Shown here: positions 9,976 to 18,610 of the stretch, piece by piece
How positions within the stretch are numbered: the stretch's first letter is position 1
How the letters are laid out: each line of letters opens with the position of its first letter
DNA from: a virus
Virus record (IMG/VR): IMGVR_UViG_3300044699_000088
Span: 1-64,000 of that record
Length of the DNA: 64,000 bases
Direction: 5' to 3' (one strand)
Made by a program: the position numbers and the translations under genes
Notes under the pieces: model-generated
Database searches by the model: none
What the model saw: only the letters and a program-made list of their open reading frames with translations
What the model was told of the DNA's origin: nothing

Positions 9976-10343
9976 AGCCGATCACGCCGATCGATCCCGG
10001 TCAAGAGCTAGGTCCGACCGAACGCATAGCAGTCCTTTGCGCGCCGGATGTCTGCAAGCACGACCCAAAGCACCCGCCTCTGCCCGTGTTGGTTCTCGGT
10101 GACGTGGAGAACGAGGTCGTTACTCGGTGGCGCCTCACCGACGAAGAACGTGCCGCCGTTGCTGCTGGTGCGGATCTGTGGATATGGCAGACGCTTGGTA
10201 GCGGAGGGTTCCCGCCGATACTGCCGATGTTCCAGGCTCCGCGCGTTGGGTTGTCTTGCCCGCATTGTCGGCATGGAAAAGTACACGATCGTGAGGGCAC
10301 GCGGTGTCAGTTTTGTCCGTGTGATACGGGGTGGAAACCATGA
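9972..10343 (+). CDS. Hypothetical protein with C-terminal zinc ribbon
   Basis: The 123-residue protein overlaps the previous stop (ATGA). The C-terminus carries CPHCRHGKVHDREGTRCQFC, a Cys4 ribbon of two CxxC knuckles about 14 residues apart. The N-terminal two thirds are unremarkable. It is part of the early operon of small Cys-rich proteins. Function unknown. Confidence 0.75.
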   Translation: MKPITPIDPGQELGPTERIAVLCAPDVCKHDPKHPPLPVLVLGDVENEVVTRWRLTDEERAAVAAGADLWIWQTLGSGGFPPILPMFQAPRVGLSCPHCRHGKVHDREGTRCQFCPCDTGWKP

Positions 10344-10720
10344 CGCAGCCTCTAAATTTTCCCGTGTACTTCGCTGACCCTGTGGCATGCGCCAAATGTG
10401 GCGCGCCAATCGTCTTGACGGAACACCTGCAGAAGCAACGGTTAGAAGACCATCAGATTTTTTATTGCCCTATAGGGCATAGCAACTACTGGTTGCAGGA
10501 AAACGAGAAAGAACGGCTTAAGAAGGAGCTTGCAGCGGTGCTCCGAGAGCGCGATTTCGAGCGCGAGCGTGCCGCGACGAACTACGCGGCTCGGGAGAAA
10601 GCGGAACGGAAACTGCGGAAGATCGAGCGCAAAGTTTCAGGCGGCGTGTGCCCGTGCTGTAACCGGACGTTTGTTGCGCTCGCCAGACACATGAAAACCA
10701 AGCATCCGGAGTTCACATGA
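10340..10720 (+). CDS. Double zinc-finger phage protein
   Basis: The start at 10340 overlaps the previous stop; an upstream ATG at 10331 is possible but less likely. The 126-residue product has an N-terminal CAKCGAPIVLTEHL unit, a central basic coiled coil (KERLKKELAAVLRERDFERE), and a C-terminal C2H2-like finger, CPCCNRTFVALARHMKTKHP. Fingers of the last type, next to a coiled coil, recur in siphovirus early regions. DNA or RNA binding is likely but the target is unknown. Confidence 0.75.
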   Translation: MTQPLNFPVYFADPVACAKCGAPIVLTEHLQKQRLEDHQIFYCPIGHSNYWLQENEKERLKKELAAVLRERDFERERAATNYAAREKAERKLRKIERKVSGGVCPCCNRTFVALARHMKTKHPEFT

Positions 10721-11041
10721 GACGCGCGCTCGTACTGCTCGCGCTTCTATTCGCTTGCCGCCGCGAGACCCCCCACCCCGGCAACGAACAGAGTGCCGGT
10801 GACCACCACAACAATGGAGGCGCCGGCCACGAGCACCACCATGGCCCCCGAGCCCGCGCCAGCGGTCAAGCCGCCGGAGACGCCCACGCCGCCGGCAGTG
10901 CGTCCTGTGGCCTCGCCCGTGGCCCGACCTAAGCCGCGGCTAGCTACTCTGCGCGTTTTTGCGCCTCAAACGAGTTCGAAAAGCGAGCAGACTTTGGTTG
11001 CGACTGGCCCAGCTCCAAGTGGCCATTGGCTGCCAGGGTAG
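10717..11041 (+). pseudogene. Small lipoprotein-like exported protein, frameshifted at a C run
   Basis: ATG 10717 overlaps the previous stop and encodes a signal peptide (MRRALVLLALLFACRRE) with a Cys that could be lipidated. At the run of six C residues near 10770 the coding text shifts to another frame, rich in Thr and Pro (VPVTTTTMEAPATSTTMAP), ending at 11041. A one-base homopolymer error explains this. More Cys-containing text just downstream (ECVVGEQFYITEG), in the frame of the next gene, may be its real C-terminus. Confidence 0.5.
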
Positions 11042-11132
11042 GGAGTGTGTTGTCGGTGAGCAGTTCTATATCACCGAAGGGGCTGGCGCTGGGCTTTGGG
11101 TGTGCGTCGAGCCGAGGTTGTGGAAGCCTGCG

Positions 11133-11585
11133 ATGGATCTTCCCGCGCCCGCACCGACGTCCGCGCCTCTACTAGCACTTGTGCCGGCGAATGGCGGCAA
11201 GCGCCGAGCGGTCGAGCACCCGAGCAACCCAGACGTGAAGGGGTACGCCGGGTTTCCACTCTCTCAGGGCGAGCCGAAGGACACTCTTGAGTTCAAGATT
11301 CTTCGCGATCCGGTAGATCAATATCCTTGGCACTGGGAGGTTCGCTGGGAGGACCAAGCCGCAGACAACCAGGCTACCGAGGGCGAAACCGGCGCCGAGC
11401 CGATCGTCAATGTGAAAGTGATTATCCCGTCGAAGCGTCCGGACGGTGAAATCTGGATGAGGCAGGGCGACGCGCGCGCGTATCGCATAAAAGTGTGGCG
11501 TGAGGGCGTGCTGGTTCATGACGAACGGGAGTGGGTAGGTACCGTTGATCTTGTTACTCCGCACGCAGTTGAGGCGAAGCCATGA
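11133..11585 (+). CDS. Hypothetical protein, start uncertain
   Basis: From ATG 11133 the product has 150 residues with beta-rich text (DQYPWHWEVRWEDQAADN, EPIVNVKVIIPSKRPDGEIW, YRIKVWREGVLVHDEREW). The frame is open back to 10959, and that upstream part contains GCQGRECVVGEQFY. The true start may therefore lie upstream, or the upstream part may belong to the previous, frameshifted gene. The stop overlaps the next ATG. No family recognised. Confidence 0.6.
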   Translation: MDLPAPAPTSAPLLALVPANGGKRRAVEHPSNPDVKGYAGFPLSQGEPKDTLEFKILRDPVDQYPWHWEVRWEDQAADNQATEGETGAEPIVNVKVIIPSKRPDGEIWMRQGDARAYRIKVWREGVLVHDEREWVGTVDLVTPHAVEAKP

Positions 11586-11923
11586 GCGTACCGATAGAGG
11601 GTCAACACGTCGATATTGAGGATATGGAGGGACGCACCGTCGCACGAACATTCCGGTGCCAGACCAATGTGGCTATCGGGTTTACCGATGGCACCTTTGT
11701 GGCGTTCCGTATCGAACTCGGATATGAATCGGGCGATGAGAGGCTAGTTGTGGACCAGAGCGCTCCGTCGGACTACGCGTTGCGCAAGCTGGGGCTGATT
11801 ACCGATGATGAGTTCCATCGTCGTCGTGATGAAAGAAGTCGGCTGGAGCTGGAGCGTCGCGAGCGTATGGATCGCGAAACGTACGAGCGTTTAAAGAAGC
11901 GGTTTGGTGAGGTGAAGCCATGA
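11582..11923 (+). CDS. Hypothetical protein
   Basis: A 113-residue protein overlaps its neighbours at both ends by ATGA. The N-terminal half is likely a small beta-barrel (GRTVARTFRCQTNVAIGFTD, GTFVAFRIELGY). The C-terminus is a basic helix (EFHRRRDERSRLELERRERM). No known domain. Confidence 0.7.
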   Translation: MSVPIEGQHVDIEDMEGRTVARTFRCQTNVAIGFTDGTFVAFRIELGYESGDERLVVDQSAPSDYALRKLGLITDDEFHRRRDERSRLELERRERMDRETYERLKKRFGEVKP

Positions 11924-12390
11924 AGAGGTGGAAGCGCCGCCAGAATGGCCAGCAAATCGCGCGACTACAAGACCGACACGTGGCGGCGATCGCCGCAGAG
12001 CAACGTGCCCATGCTAGACGACTCACCCAGCTCCGGAACGAACAAGAAGCTGAACTGCAGAAACTGCGCTGTCAGATGGCGCCTATTATCGACAAGCTGA
12101 TAGACGTGCGTGTAGACGCGCCGGTACATCGCTACCGGGTGCCGGCGCCGCTTGCCACTAAACCGAATCGCGTTTGGCATGTTCTTGAAGAGGAAGAGAA
12201 AAAGGTCTATACCCGGAAGAATTACAGCATTTGTATTGATATCGCGCCGGATCTCTTCATGTACTCCGTTGGGAGTGGCGGAGTCGATCTAGCTATTCGT
12301 CACGTGGCGCGCCGCGCCGAGGACATTGTTTATCACGAGCTGACGAAGCTAAACAGTCAAGGGCCGGAGGCGAAGGAGATGAAACCATGA
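11920..12390 (+). CDS. Hypothetical protein with N-terminal coiled coil
   Basis: The 156-residue protein begins with a basic coiled coil (RWKRRQNGQQIARLQDRHV, LRNEQEAELQKLRCQ) followed by a folded domain (VWHVLEEEEKKVYTRKNYS). It is translationally coupled to both neighbours. Function unknown. Confidence 0.7.
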   Translation: MKRWKRRQNGQQIARLQDRHVAAIAAEQRAHARRLTQLRNEQEAELQKLRCQMAPIIDKLIDVRVDAPVHRYRVPAPLATKPNRVWHVLEEEEKKVYTRKNYSICIDIAPDLFMYSVGSGGVDLAIRHVARRAEDIVYHELTKLNSQGPEAKEMKP

Positions 12391-12614
12391 AGCCAGTCGG
12401 AACGATCATCTGTCGCCGGCCTGTCTTCGCTTCGTGTCGGTACTGCTCACGGCAAAGCACAAAGCTCTGTGATTTCCCGGTAGTGAGGGATGGCAAGCCG
12501 GGAACGTGCGACACGCGTCTCTGTGACCGTTGCGCTATGCCGGCCGGTAAGTCTATCGATTATTGCAAGCCTCACTCGGCTGTGATGATGCGGAAAGATC
12601 AGGAGGGCCAATGA
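12387..12614 (+). CDS. Small Cys-rich zinc protein
   Basis: The 75-residue product has CRYCSRQSTKLCDF, GTCDTRLCDRCAMPAGKS and a final CKPH, enough ligands for two zinc sites. Similar 'CSRPSTKLCD' proteins occur in phage early regions. Overlaps on both sides place it in the same operon. Function unknown. Confidence 0.7.
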   Translation: MKPVGTIICRRPVFASCRYCSRQSTKLCDFPVVRDGKPGTCDTRLCDRCAMPAGKSIDYCKPHSAVMMRKDQEGQ

Positions 12615-12874
12615 GAGTATCTCTCAGCTTCGAAGATCGTTTGATTCTCGGATACTTCCTTCTGGCCCGCGCAACAGCATGCCGGAAGCACGCAAACAGC
12701 GGCAAGGCGTCCGCGGATGTGGCGGAGCTTACGAGCGAAGCGGAACACCATGAGGCGCTTGTTGAGCGTCTGATGCTGCCGCAGCCGGCGCCATCCCCTA
12801 CGTTCGAGACGAACCGGCCGGCAGTTAATCGGCCGCCGATCAGCACAGATCCCGGCGAGGAGACACTAACGTGA
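12611..12874 (+). CDS. Hypothetical helical protein
   Basis: An 87-residue frame begins MRVSLSFEDRLILGYFLLA, starting inside the previous stop. Upstream AGGAGGG is a good ribosome site. Helical N-terminal half, Pro-rich C-terminal tail. No family recognised. Confidence 0.65.
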   Translation: MRVSLSFEDRLILGYFLLARATACRKHANSGKASADVAELTSEAEHHEALVERLMLPQPAPSPTFETNRPAVNRPPISTDPGEETLT

Positions 12875-13257
12875 AAGCGGCTGGCATCTCGGCGCTGCTC
12901 CTCCTCGTTGGATGGCTCACATGGTGGTGTGTCGCTGATTACCAATCGGGCGAGGATGCTGTCTTTACAGCTCACGTCACGGGCAAGCGATTCGTGCCGG
13001 AGTCCTCTACAACGAACTGCTACACGGATAGCAACCGGCACCTTCAGTGCAATACGACGCATCACCCCGCCGAGTATCACGTTTACACGTCTGAGCGTGA
13101 TGGCACTGTAGGCGACTTCAACGACGCATGGGCTTGGAGCAACTTGCGGGACGGCGATCCCTGCTACATCAAATGCCGCATTGGCGGTCGGTCCAAGCGT
13201 CGATGGTTCGCGCGGATTGAATCGAAGCGAATCAGCAAGACGAACAGCGATTGGTAA
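12871..13257 (+). CDS. Membrane-anchored hypothetical protein
   Basis: A GTG start overlaps the previous stop. The N-terminus is a membrane anchor (ISALLLLVGWLTWWCVADY). The rest is a soluble domain with four Cys (TNCYTDSNRHLQCN, CYIKC) that may form disulfides outside the cytoplasm. The text (RDGDPCYIKCRIGG, then ARIESKRI) resembles beta-rich exported domains. Function unknown. Confidence 0.65.
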   Translation: MKAAGISALLLLVGWLTWWCVADYQSGEDAVFTAHVTGKRFVPESSTTNCYTDSNRHLQCNTTHHPAEYHVYTSERDGTVGDFNDAWAWSNLRDGDPCYIKCRIGGRSKRRWFARIESKRISKTNSDW

Positions 13258-13277
13258 ACGAGAAAGGAGAACGAAAA

Positions 13278-13907
13278 ATGGCCACGAAAAAGAAAACGGT
13301 GAGCGCCGCATCAAAGAAGGGAGTCGTTGCGCGGAAGACGAAAGCGGCTCGAGCGAAGAAGGCACAACCGTCGCCGCTTGCGCGTGCGAACGCGGTCGCG
13401 AAGAAGGGGACGGCGCCCAAGCGAACCATGAGGAAGGTTCAGCCGGCGAAGATGACGGACAAGTTCCCCAGTCGGGAGGCGATCAGTCGCGAACGCGCTG
13501 ACAAGCACGCGGCGGACATGAAAAAGCCGTGGTTCCGCGCCTACCGCGAAGGAGCGCAGCGTGAGTGGATTGCCATCCGCAAGGCGAGGGAAGAGGGTGA
13601 CACGAAGGCGTTACGGCAGGCGGAGGCGCGGTTGGCCGAGCTCAAGGCACATCGTGATGTTGCCAAGAACGCAGAGCGGGGCGGGAAGCCCAAGGCGAAG
13701 CCCTATAAACGCAAGCCGTCGAAGATCAAAGAGACTCCCGTGCCAGTGGTCGATGATCGTCCGGAGTCAGCACCGGAGCCGGAGCCAGCACCGGAGTACA
13801 CACCGGAAACGATCTATGAACCTCCATCAGAAGAGTCGGCCACTTATGAGGAGCCGGTTCCTACGACCGACGATGGTTCACGCGACATGGATGAGGCGAC
13901 TCAATAG
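13278..13907 (+). CDS. Lysine-rich protein with histone-H1-like N-terminus
   Basis: Translation from ATG 13278 is supported by GAAAGGAG upstream. The first 60 residues are an Ala/Lys-rich basic tail (KKTVSAASKKGVVARKTKAA) like histone H1 or HU tails. A helical middle (REWIAIRKAREEGDTKALRQ) follows, then a very acidic Pro/Glu repeat tail (EPEPAPEYTPETIYEPPSEE). The charge split suggests a nucleic-acid-binding protein with an acidic regulatory tail, but no domain is recognised. Confidence 0.65.
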   Translation: MATKKKTVSAASKKGVVARKTKAARAKKAQPSPLARANAVAKKGTAPKRTMRKVQPAKMTDKFPSREAISRERADKHAADMKKPWFRAYREGAQREWIAIRKAREEGDTKALRQAEARLAELKAHRDVAKNAERGGKPKAKPYKRKPSKIKETPVPVVDDRPESAPEPEPAPEYTPETIYEPPSEESATYEEPVPTTDDGSRDMDEATQ

Positions 13908-13914
13908 GGACGTG

Positions 13915-14574
13915 ATGCGGCCTTATTACGATCACGCGGGGATTCAAATCTACCTCGGCGATTGCCGGGAGGTGATGGCTACGCGCGGAGCACTTGACGT
14001 TGAATACAATCGCTTCACTGTCATCACCGATCCCCCTTATGGCACCGGGTGGATAGGTGGCGGCCAGAGTGACGGTGGATTCCATGCTCAACACGAGCGG
14101 CCGGAGTGGGACAAATGGACAACGGACTGGCTGCGCCTCATCAACGGCGCGGCCGCTTGTGCGGTCTTCTGTCCTGACCCAGGCATCGCCGATCTAGCCA
14201 CGCACTTCGGTAAGATTCGCCTCCGCTACTACCTCAAGACGAATCCGCGCCCATCGCTTAACGGGAACGACGCCCCAAGCATTGAGCCGATCGTGATCTG
14301 GCCACGTGTGCGATTCAGTGATGGTCCGTCCCATCGCGCGGCATTCAATGGTGACGCGGAGCACCCATGCCAGAAACCGCTGTCGATCATGAAATGGCTT
14401 GTCGAGGATGTTGCGGCGCCAGGGGAGACGATTCTTGATCCGTTCATGGGGAGTGGTACCACGCTCCGCGCGGCGAAGGACCTAGGGCGGAAGGCGATCG
14501 GCATTGATATCGATGAGCGTTGTTGCGAGATGAGCGCGCGACTTTTGCAGCAAGAGGTTTTCGCGTTTCCCTGA
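13915..14574 (+). CDS. DNA methyltransferase (N6-A/N4-C type)
   Basis: The 219-residue protein has motif IV DPPYGTGW near residue 40 and motif I DPFMGSGTTLRAAKDLG near residue 182, so the order is IV then I as in beta-class (D12/N4) enzymes. QKPLSIMKWLV before motif I is typical of the family. It would methylate phage DNA, perhaps against host restriction. ATG 13915 follows AGGGA. No cognate nuclease is nearby, so it is a stand-alone methylase. Confidence 0.85.
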   Translation: MRPYYDHAGIQIYLGDCREVMATRGALDVEYNRFTVITDPPYGTGWIGGGQSDGGFHAQHERPEWDKWTTDWLRLINGAAACAVFCPDPGIADLATHFGKIRLRYYLKTNPRPSLNGNDAPSIEPIVIWPRVRFSDGPSHRAAFNGDAEHPCQKPLSIMKWLVEDVAAPGETILDPFMGSGTTLRAAKDLGRKAIGIDIDERCCEMSARLLQQEVFAFP

Positions 14575-14609
14575 GGTGGAAAAGCAAGGTTTAGAAAGGT
14601 AAGGTCAGA

Positions 14610-14906
14610 TTGTCGAATCGTAAACGGCTGTTGTTTTTGGCGCTTCGGGTGGCGCTTGGGGCAATGCTTGGGTTGGGTATTGTGACCACGTGCACCGGGA
14701 TCGAAGAGGTAGGGCCACAGCGCAAGCAAGCAGAGGCCCCGCCACCTGAACCGCGCTTCGTTGTGGCGTCGATTAACAGTGGGATCGCGCATTGGAGTTA
14801 CTACATCCGCGACAACGATTCCGGCGCCGAGTTCCTCGTGTTCTGCCGCGATGGGTGTGCGATGGCTCAACTGCCAGCGGTGCAGGTGGTGAAGGAAGCC
14901 AAATGA
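14610..14906 (+). CDS. Small lipoprotein-like exported protein
   Basis: A TTG start after AAGGTAAGG opens a 98-residue frame with a signal sequence (LLFLALRVALGAMLGLGIV) and a Cys just after it. The C-terminal part (YYIRDNDSGAEFLVFCRDGC) resembles the small beta domain of DUF6440-like proteins. It is probably an exported protein of unknown role. The stop overlaps the next start. Confidence 0.55.
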   Translation: MSNRKRLLFLALRVALGAMLGLGIVTTCTGIEEVGPQRKQAEAPPPEPRFVVASINSGIAHWSYYIRDNDSGAEFLVFCRDGCAMAQLPAVQVVKEAK

Positions 14907-15348
14907 CCGACCCCGTGAACCACCCTTTGCACTACCAGATTGGTCGCTTTGAGGTAATCGACGTCATCGAGGAATGGCAACTTGGGTTCCACCTCGGAAC
15001 GCCATCAAGTACATTGCCAGGGCGGGGAAGAAGGGCGATCGGGCGGAGGACTTGCGCAAAGCAAGATGGTATCTGGACCGAGAGATTGCGAGGGAGACCG
15101 AGCCGGTCAAGCCGCCGGAGCGTATCTGGTACAAGCCGCCCGAATGTATCTGCTACGAGAGATTTTCTGCGGATGGGCGGCGAGCACTAGATCCGAGTGG
15201 TGAGGTGCTGAATCATTGCAGCGCGATTCCCGTGCATCCAGATTGCCCCGTGCATGCTGACTTTGTGGGTCGGTCGATAATTCCCAATCACATAGAAAAG
15301 AGTCAGCCTATTTGTCGCTGTGTTGCTTGCTGGGCTGGACCCGTATGA
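14903..15348 (+). pseudogene. DUF3310 phage protein, one frameshift
   Basis: The N-terminus reads VNHPLHYQIGRFEVIDVIEE, then WQLGFHLG, and after a one-base shift at about 14998 continues AIKYIARAGKKGDRAEDLRK. This is the DUF3310 signature found in many phages. Restoring one A in a short A run gives a single frame of about 148 residues with a Cys-rich C-terminal extension (PPECICYERF, CSAIPVHPDCPVH). In some phages this domain is fused to nucleotide kinases; its role is unknown. Confidence 0.75.
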
Positions 15349-15509
15349 CAACCCGCAACCTCTCTCCGCTCCTCCAAGACCTCTCTGACACCTTGCGGTG
15401 CGCCGATGGCTGCTTGTGGCTTGACCACGACGCGGACGGTATTTGCATGCGGGACTGTGAGCGGTGCGGGTTGCGTTGCGAGGGGAAAGGGAAGCGGATG
15501 CATGAGTGA
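15345..15509 (+). CDS. Small Cys-rich protein
   Basis: A 54-residue frame starts MTTRNLSPLLQDLSDTLRC and contains CADGCLW and CERCGLRCEGKG, a likely zinc site. Overlaps with both neighbours support translation. Function unknown. Confidence 0.55.
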   Translation: MTTRNLSPLLQDLSDTLRCADGCLWLDHDADGICMRDCERCGLRCEGKGKRMHE

Positions 15510-15774
15510 TTTTGTGGGGTTTCTGCGGCTGAGGAAATGTGAGGGCTACGGCACGGTGCCCGTTCTCGTTTCCATCGGTGAGATTGTGACCATCGACGAC
15601 TATAACCCGCGGTCGCGCGTATCTGGCTATGCTTCCGGGATGGCGGAGATCGTGCTCCAAAACGGCCGACGAATTGTTACGGATATTGGCATCGCAGATA
15701 TTGAGAGAGCGATCGCTGAAGTTTTCGCGAGTACGGCTCGCAAGAAAGCGGAGGATAGCGATGCAAAAGGATGA
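15502..15774 (+). CDS. Hypothetical protein
   Basis: A 90-residue frame from ATG 15502 (MSDFVGFLRLRKCEGYGTVP) contains a probable small beta-barrel (PVLVSIGEIVTIDDYNPRS, EIVLQNGRRIVTDIG). It overlaps genes on both sides. The text resembles regulators of the 'LIGxxxTVDxYNP' kind, but I cannot name a family. Confidence 0.6.
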   Translation: MSDFVGFLRLRKCEGYGTVPVLVSIGEIVTIDDYNPRSRVSGYASGMAEIVLQNGRRIVTDIGIADIERAIAEVFASTARKKAEDSDAKG

Positions 15775-15958
15775 CGCGGAGTTCTTGCGGGGAATCGGGA
15801 TTGAGTCCGTAGCGAACGAGACTTCGTCGCTGGTGGATAGTAGCCTCTCACCTAAGGAGTGGTTTGTGCGGAAAGTGGCGGACTACCGCGCAGAGAATCC
15901 CCCGCGCAAGTTGGCGTATCAGGCGCCCAAGATAACGCTGTTGCAGTGGAAGAAGTGA
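15761..15958 (+). CDS. Hypothetical protein
   Basis: A 65-residue frame from ATG 15761 starts MQKDDAEFLRGIGIES. Its stop overlaps the start of the small terminase gene (TGATG), so it may help couple translation of the packaging genes. No family recognised. Confidence 0.55.
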   Translation: MQKDDAEFLRGIGIESVANETSSLVDSSLSPKEWFVRKVADYRAENPPRKLAYQAPKITLLQWKK

Positions 15959-16503
15959 TGCGCAAGGCAAAGCTAAAAGCGAAGACGAAGAGCAAGCGGA
16001 AGCCAGCGCGGCGCAAGCCAAAGACGATCCCGGTTACGCCGAGCCAGCCAGAAGCCAGCCGCGGCCGGGGCAGGCCGGGCATTGAGCTCACCGATACAGA
16101 AGAGTTCCAGATCGAAGAGATGGCAGTCTGCCAGAACACCAATGAGGACATCGCGCGAATCATGGGGTTCAGCGTTGACACGCTGACGAGGAAATTTGCG
16201 GAGATTTTAGACAAAGGGCGAGCGCGGGGAAGAAATACGCTCCGCATGTGGCAATGGAACCTCGCTAAGAGCGGCAACGTTGTGATGTGTATTTGGCTTG
16301 GCAAGCAGATGCTCGGCCAGCGCAACGAGGCGCGCATCACCGTCGACCCGCACACGGGCACTGATCAGATGGACGTGTCGCAGTTGACCACCGAAGAGCT
16401 GACCGAGTTGGAGCGGCTCTTGGTCAAGGCTGCCCCTGTCGGTGTGCTCGGTGGACCTGATGCGCAGGGTGAAGAACAGTCGAGCCAGGAGACGACCAAC
16501 TAA
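15958..16503 (+). CDS. Terminase small subunit (putative)
   Basis: The 181-residue protein has a basic N-terminal tail, then a helix-turn-helix-like segment (IEEMAVCQNTNEDIARIMGF, SVDTLTRKFAEILDKGRARG) and the family-like end GNVVMCIWLGKQMLGQRNEA. The segment 'GN..M.IWLGK..LGQ' is typical of phage small terminases. It would recognise the packaging site and regulate the large subunit encoded next, three bases downstream. ATG 15958 is preferred over the GTG one codon earlier. Confidence 0.8.
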   Translation: MRKAKLKAKTKSKRKPARRKPKTIPVTPSQPEASRGRGRPGIELTDTEEFQIEEMAVCQNTNEDIARIMGFSVDTLTRKFAEILDKGRARGRNTLRMWQWNLAKSGNVVMCIWLGKQMLGQRNEARITVDPHTGTDQMDVSQLTTEELTELERLLVKAAPVGVLGGPDAQGEEQSSQETTN

Positions 16504-16506
16504 CGC

Positions 16507-18120
16507 ATGACATCCGCCGTTCCACAACCCGAAGCCCGCAGGATGCTCACGGTCCCAACGCTGGAGGTTGTGCGCGCCGAACTCGCGAAGCGCGCCCCCG
16601 TCTGGGTACCCCAACCGGGCCCGCAAACCATGGCGTATGCGTCGGAGGCAAACATCCTGGGATATGGAGGCGGATCAGGAGGCGGGAAAACGGACCTCCT
16701 ACTCGGTCTAGCAGTGACGCAGCATCGTCGTGCGATCATCTTTCGCCGTGAACACACCGAGGCCCGCGACATGTTTGCACGATGCCAGGAGATCATCGAG
16801 AAGGCGAACGTCGTCGCTAGGCTGAACCGTGCGCTCTCCACGATTCATCTTGAGGCCACCGATCGACTGTTGGAACTCGGCGGTATTCGCAATCCGGAAG
16901 ATTGGCGGAAGCAGCGTGGCAGGGCGAGAGATCTGTTCGGGTTTGACGAAGCCACAGAGTTCGAGGAGTTGATGGTTCGCTCTCTTCTCGCATGGAACCG
17001 AACAACGATTCCAGGGCAACGGTGTCGGTACGTTCTAGGATTCAACCCGCCGAGCTTGAAGCGTGGGCAGTGGCTCCGCCAGTTCTTCGGGCCATGGCTC
17101 GATTCGAAGCATCCAAACCCAGCGGAGTACGGGGAGCTGCGCTGGTTTACGACGATCAACGGTCAAGATGTGGAGTGTCCCAACGGCGAACCATTCGCCA
17201 CAGGCGAGACGGACCCGAACACCGGCAAGCCTGAGATCGCGCAGCCGTTATCGCGTACCTTCATCCGCGCCCTTCTTGATGACAACGCCTATCTCCGCGA
17301 CACGAACTACCGTGCTGGCCTTCAAGCCCTCCCTGGCACCCTCCGCGCTCAGCTCCTCTACGGCGATATGGACGCCGAGGACTTTGACGACGCCTTCCAG
17401 GTCATCCCTACCAAGTGGGTGCAGCTTGCACAGGAGCGGTGGTCCATCGATGGCCACAATGGCGGCGCCCTTTCCGCCCTCGGCTCCGACCCGGCGCATG
17501 GTGGCCATGACGAGAACGTAGGCGTTGCTCGCGTGGGAACGTGGTTCTCTGAGCCGGTGGCGAAGCCCGGCCACGAAACCCCGCACGGGAGAGACACGAT
17601 TGTCATGCTGGCTAAGCTCGCGCAGCAGTTCCCATCCGCCGGCAAGGAGGTTCCCATCGGAATGGACGTGTGCGGCGTGGGGGAGGCCGTAGGCGCCATC
17701 GCCGAGGACATGGAACTCCTGTTGGTAGGCCTTGACGGCTCCAAGCCAGCCCCCGACAAGGCAACCGACCGCTCCGGACTGCTCGCGTTTTTCAACATGC
17801 GCGCTTACATGTGGTGGCGCTTTCGCGAAGCGCTGGACCCGGAGAACGGTGAGAACCTCGCACTCCCTCCCGATCGTGACTTGCTAGTCGATCTATGCTC
17901 CGCACATTACGAGGTCGGGCCGCGGGGGATAAAGATCGAAGCAAAGGAGCACATCAAGAAACGCATTGGTCGGTCACCGGGCAAGGGTGAGGGTGTAATC
18001 TACGCCTACATGGCGCGACCTCAAGTGATCGGCTACCAGACCGTGGAAACACGGTCGCATGGGGCGGAGAGTGTGTCCGGAGCGATGACGAGCAAGTGGA
18101 AGCAGCAGAGGGGGTTCTGA
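16507..18120 (+). CDS. Terminase large subunit
   Basis: The 537-residue packaging motor has a Walker A-like GYGGGSGGGKTDLLLGLAV near residue 55, an ATPase Walker B (LFGFDEATEF) near residue 140, and a C-terminal nuclease domain beginning near LGSDPAHGGHDENVG with the acidic metal ligand in SDPA. Length and order match terminases that pair with DUF935 portals. It pumps DNA into the prohead and cuts it. Confidence 0.93.
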   Translation: MTSAVPQPEARRMLTVPTLEVVRAELAKRAPVWVPQPGPQTMAYASEANILGYGGGSGGGKTDLLLGLAVTQHRRAIIFRREHTEARDMFARCQEIIEKANVVARLNRALSTIHLEATDRLLELGGIRNPEDWRKQRGRARDLFGFDEATEFEELMVRSLLAWNRTTIPGQRCRYVLGFNPPSLKRGQWLRQFFGPWLDSKHPNPAEYGELRWFTTINGQDVECPNGEPFATGETDPNTGKPEIAQPLSRTFIRALLDDNAYLRDTNYRAGLQALPGTLRAQLLYGDMDAEDFDDAFQVIPTKWVQLAQERWSIDGHNGGALSALGSDPAHGGHDENVGVARVGTWFSEPVAKPGHETPHGRDTIVMLAKLAQQFPSAGKEVPIGMDVCGVGEAVGAIAEDMELLLVGLDGSKPAPDKATDRSGLLAFFNMRAYMWWRFREALDPENGENLALPPDRDLLVDLCSAHYEVGPRGIKIEAKEHIKKRIGRSPGKGEGVIYAYMARPQVIGYQTVETRSHGAESVSGAMTSKWKQQRGF

Positions 18121-18371
18121 ATGACTACTGAAAATACGCTCTGCCTGAGCTGCGGGCATGTTGGCGGAAGCTCGGGTATGTCAACGACGACCCACGGCTC
18201 GTTTGCGCGCGGTGCGCTAAAGCTCATGTGGCCGAAGCTCGGCGCAAAAGCATCATTGAGGCGCCGAATTCAGTCCTGATCGTTGATGCTGCGCACTACG
18301 CCCGGTTCCCGTTTTGCAATTGCTCCGGAGGGAGCCATCCATGTCGAGCACTTGGGCGGTATTTACCATGA
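18121..18371 (+). pseudogene. Small zinc-ribbon protein, one frameshift
   Basis: The frame starts MTTENTLCLSCGHV directly after the terminase stop. After a missing T near 18154 the better text is WRKLGYVNDDPRLVCARCAK followed by HYARFPFCNCSGGSHPC, ending at 18371. CLSC and CARC would form a Cys4 ribbon. Without the correction the frame runs into basic, repeat-like text. Function unknown. Confidence 0.5.
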
Positions 18372-18610
18372 GCAACTCACCACGGCGCAAGGCAATCAAA
18401 CGACGGCAACGTTTACGGAAGGAGTACGGGGAACTCTTCCGGAGAAACTTCCTGTGGTATCGCGAGCAAACTGAGCCCGACCCCGATATTGTGTGGCCAA
18501 GCGGCGTTCCGGCCACAGACTACCGTGCCGCTCTCGAACCTCTCTCGCCCGAATTGCGCAATCGGCTTCTCTACGGCGATTTGATTCACGAGGACACTTT
18601 AGCGCCATGA
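18368..18610 (+). CDS. Hypothetical basic protein
   Basis: An 80-residue frame (MSNSPRRKAIKRRQRLRKEY) starts inside the preceding stop (ATGA) and ends overlapping the next ATG. It is basic at the N-terminus and has LEPLSPELRNRLLYGDLIHE near the end, a phrase similar to text inside the large terminase (LRAQLLYGDMDAEDF). It may be a relic or partner of the terminase. Function unknown. Confidence 0.6.
   Translation: MSNSPRRKAIKRRQRLRKEYGELFRRNFLWYREQTEPDPDIVWPSGVPATDYRAALEPLSPELRNRLLYGDLIHEDTLAP

Noticed and set aside
12553-13365. Leftward open frame of 270 codons
   Set aside because: It is antisense to three overlapping rightward genes with good starts; composition is Ser/Arg-rich noise.
13561-13914. 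N-terminal extension of the DNA methyltransferase
   Set aside because: The extension overlaps the Lys-rich gene in another frame and is basic noise. ATG 13915 has a ribosome site and matches family length.
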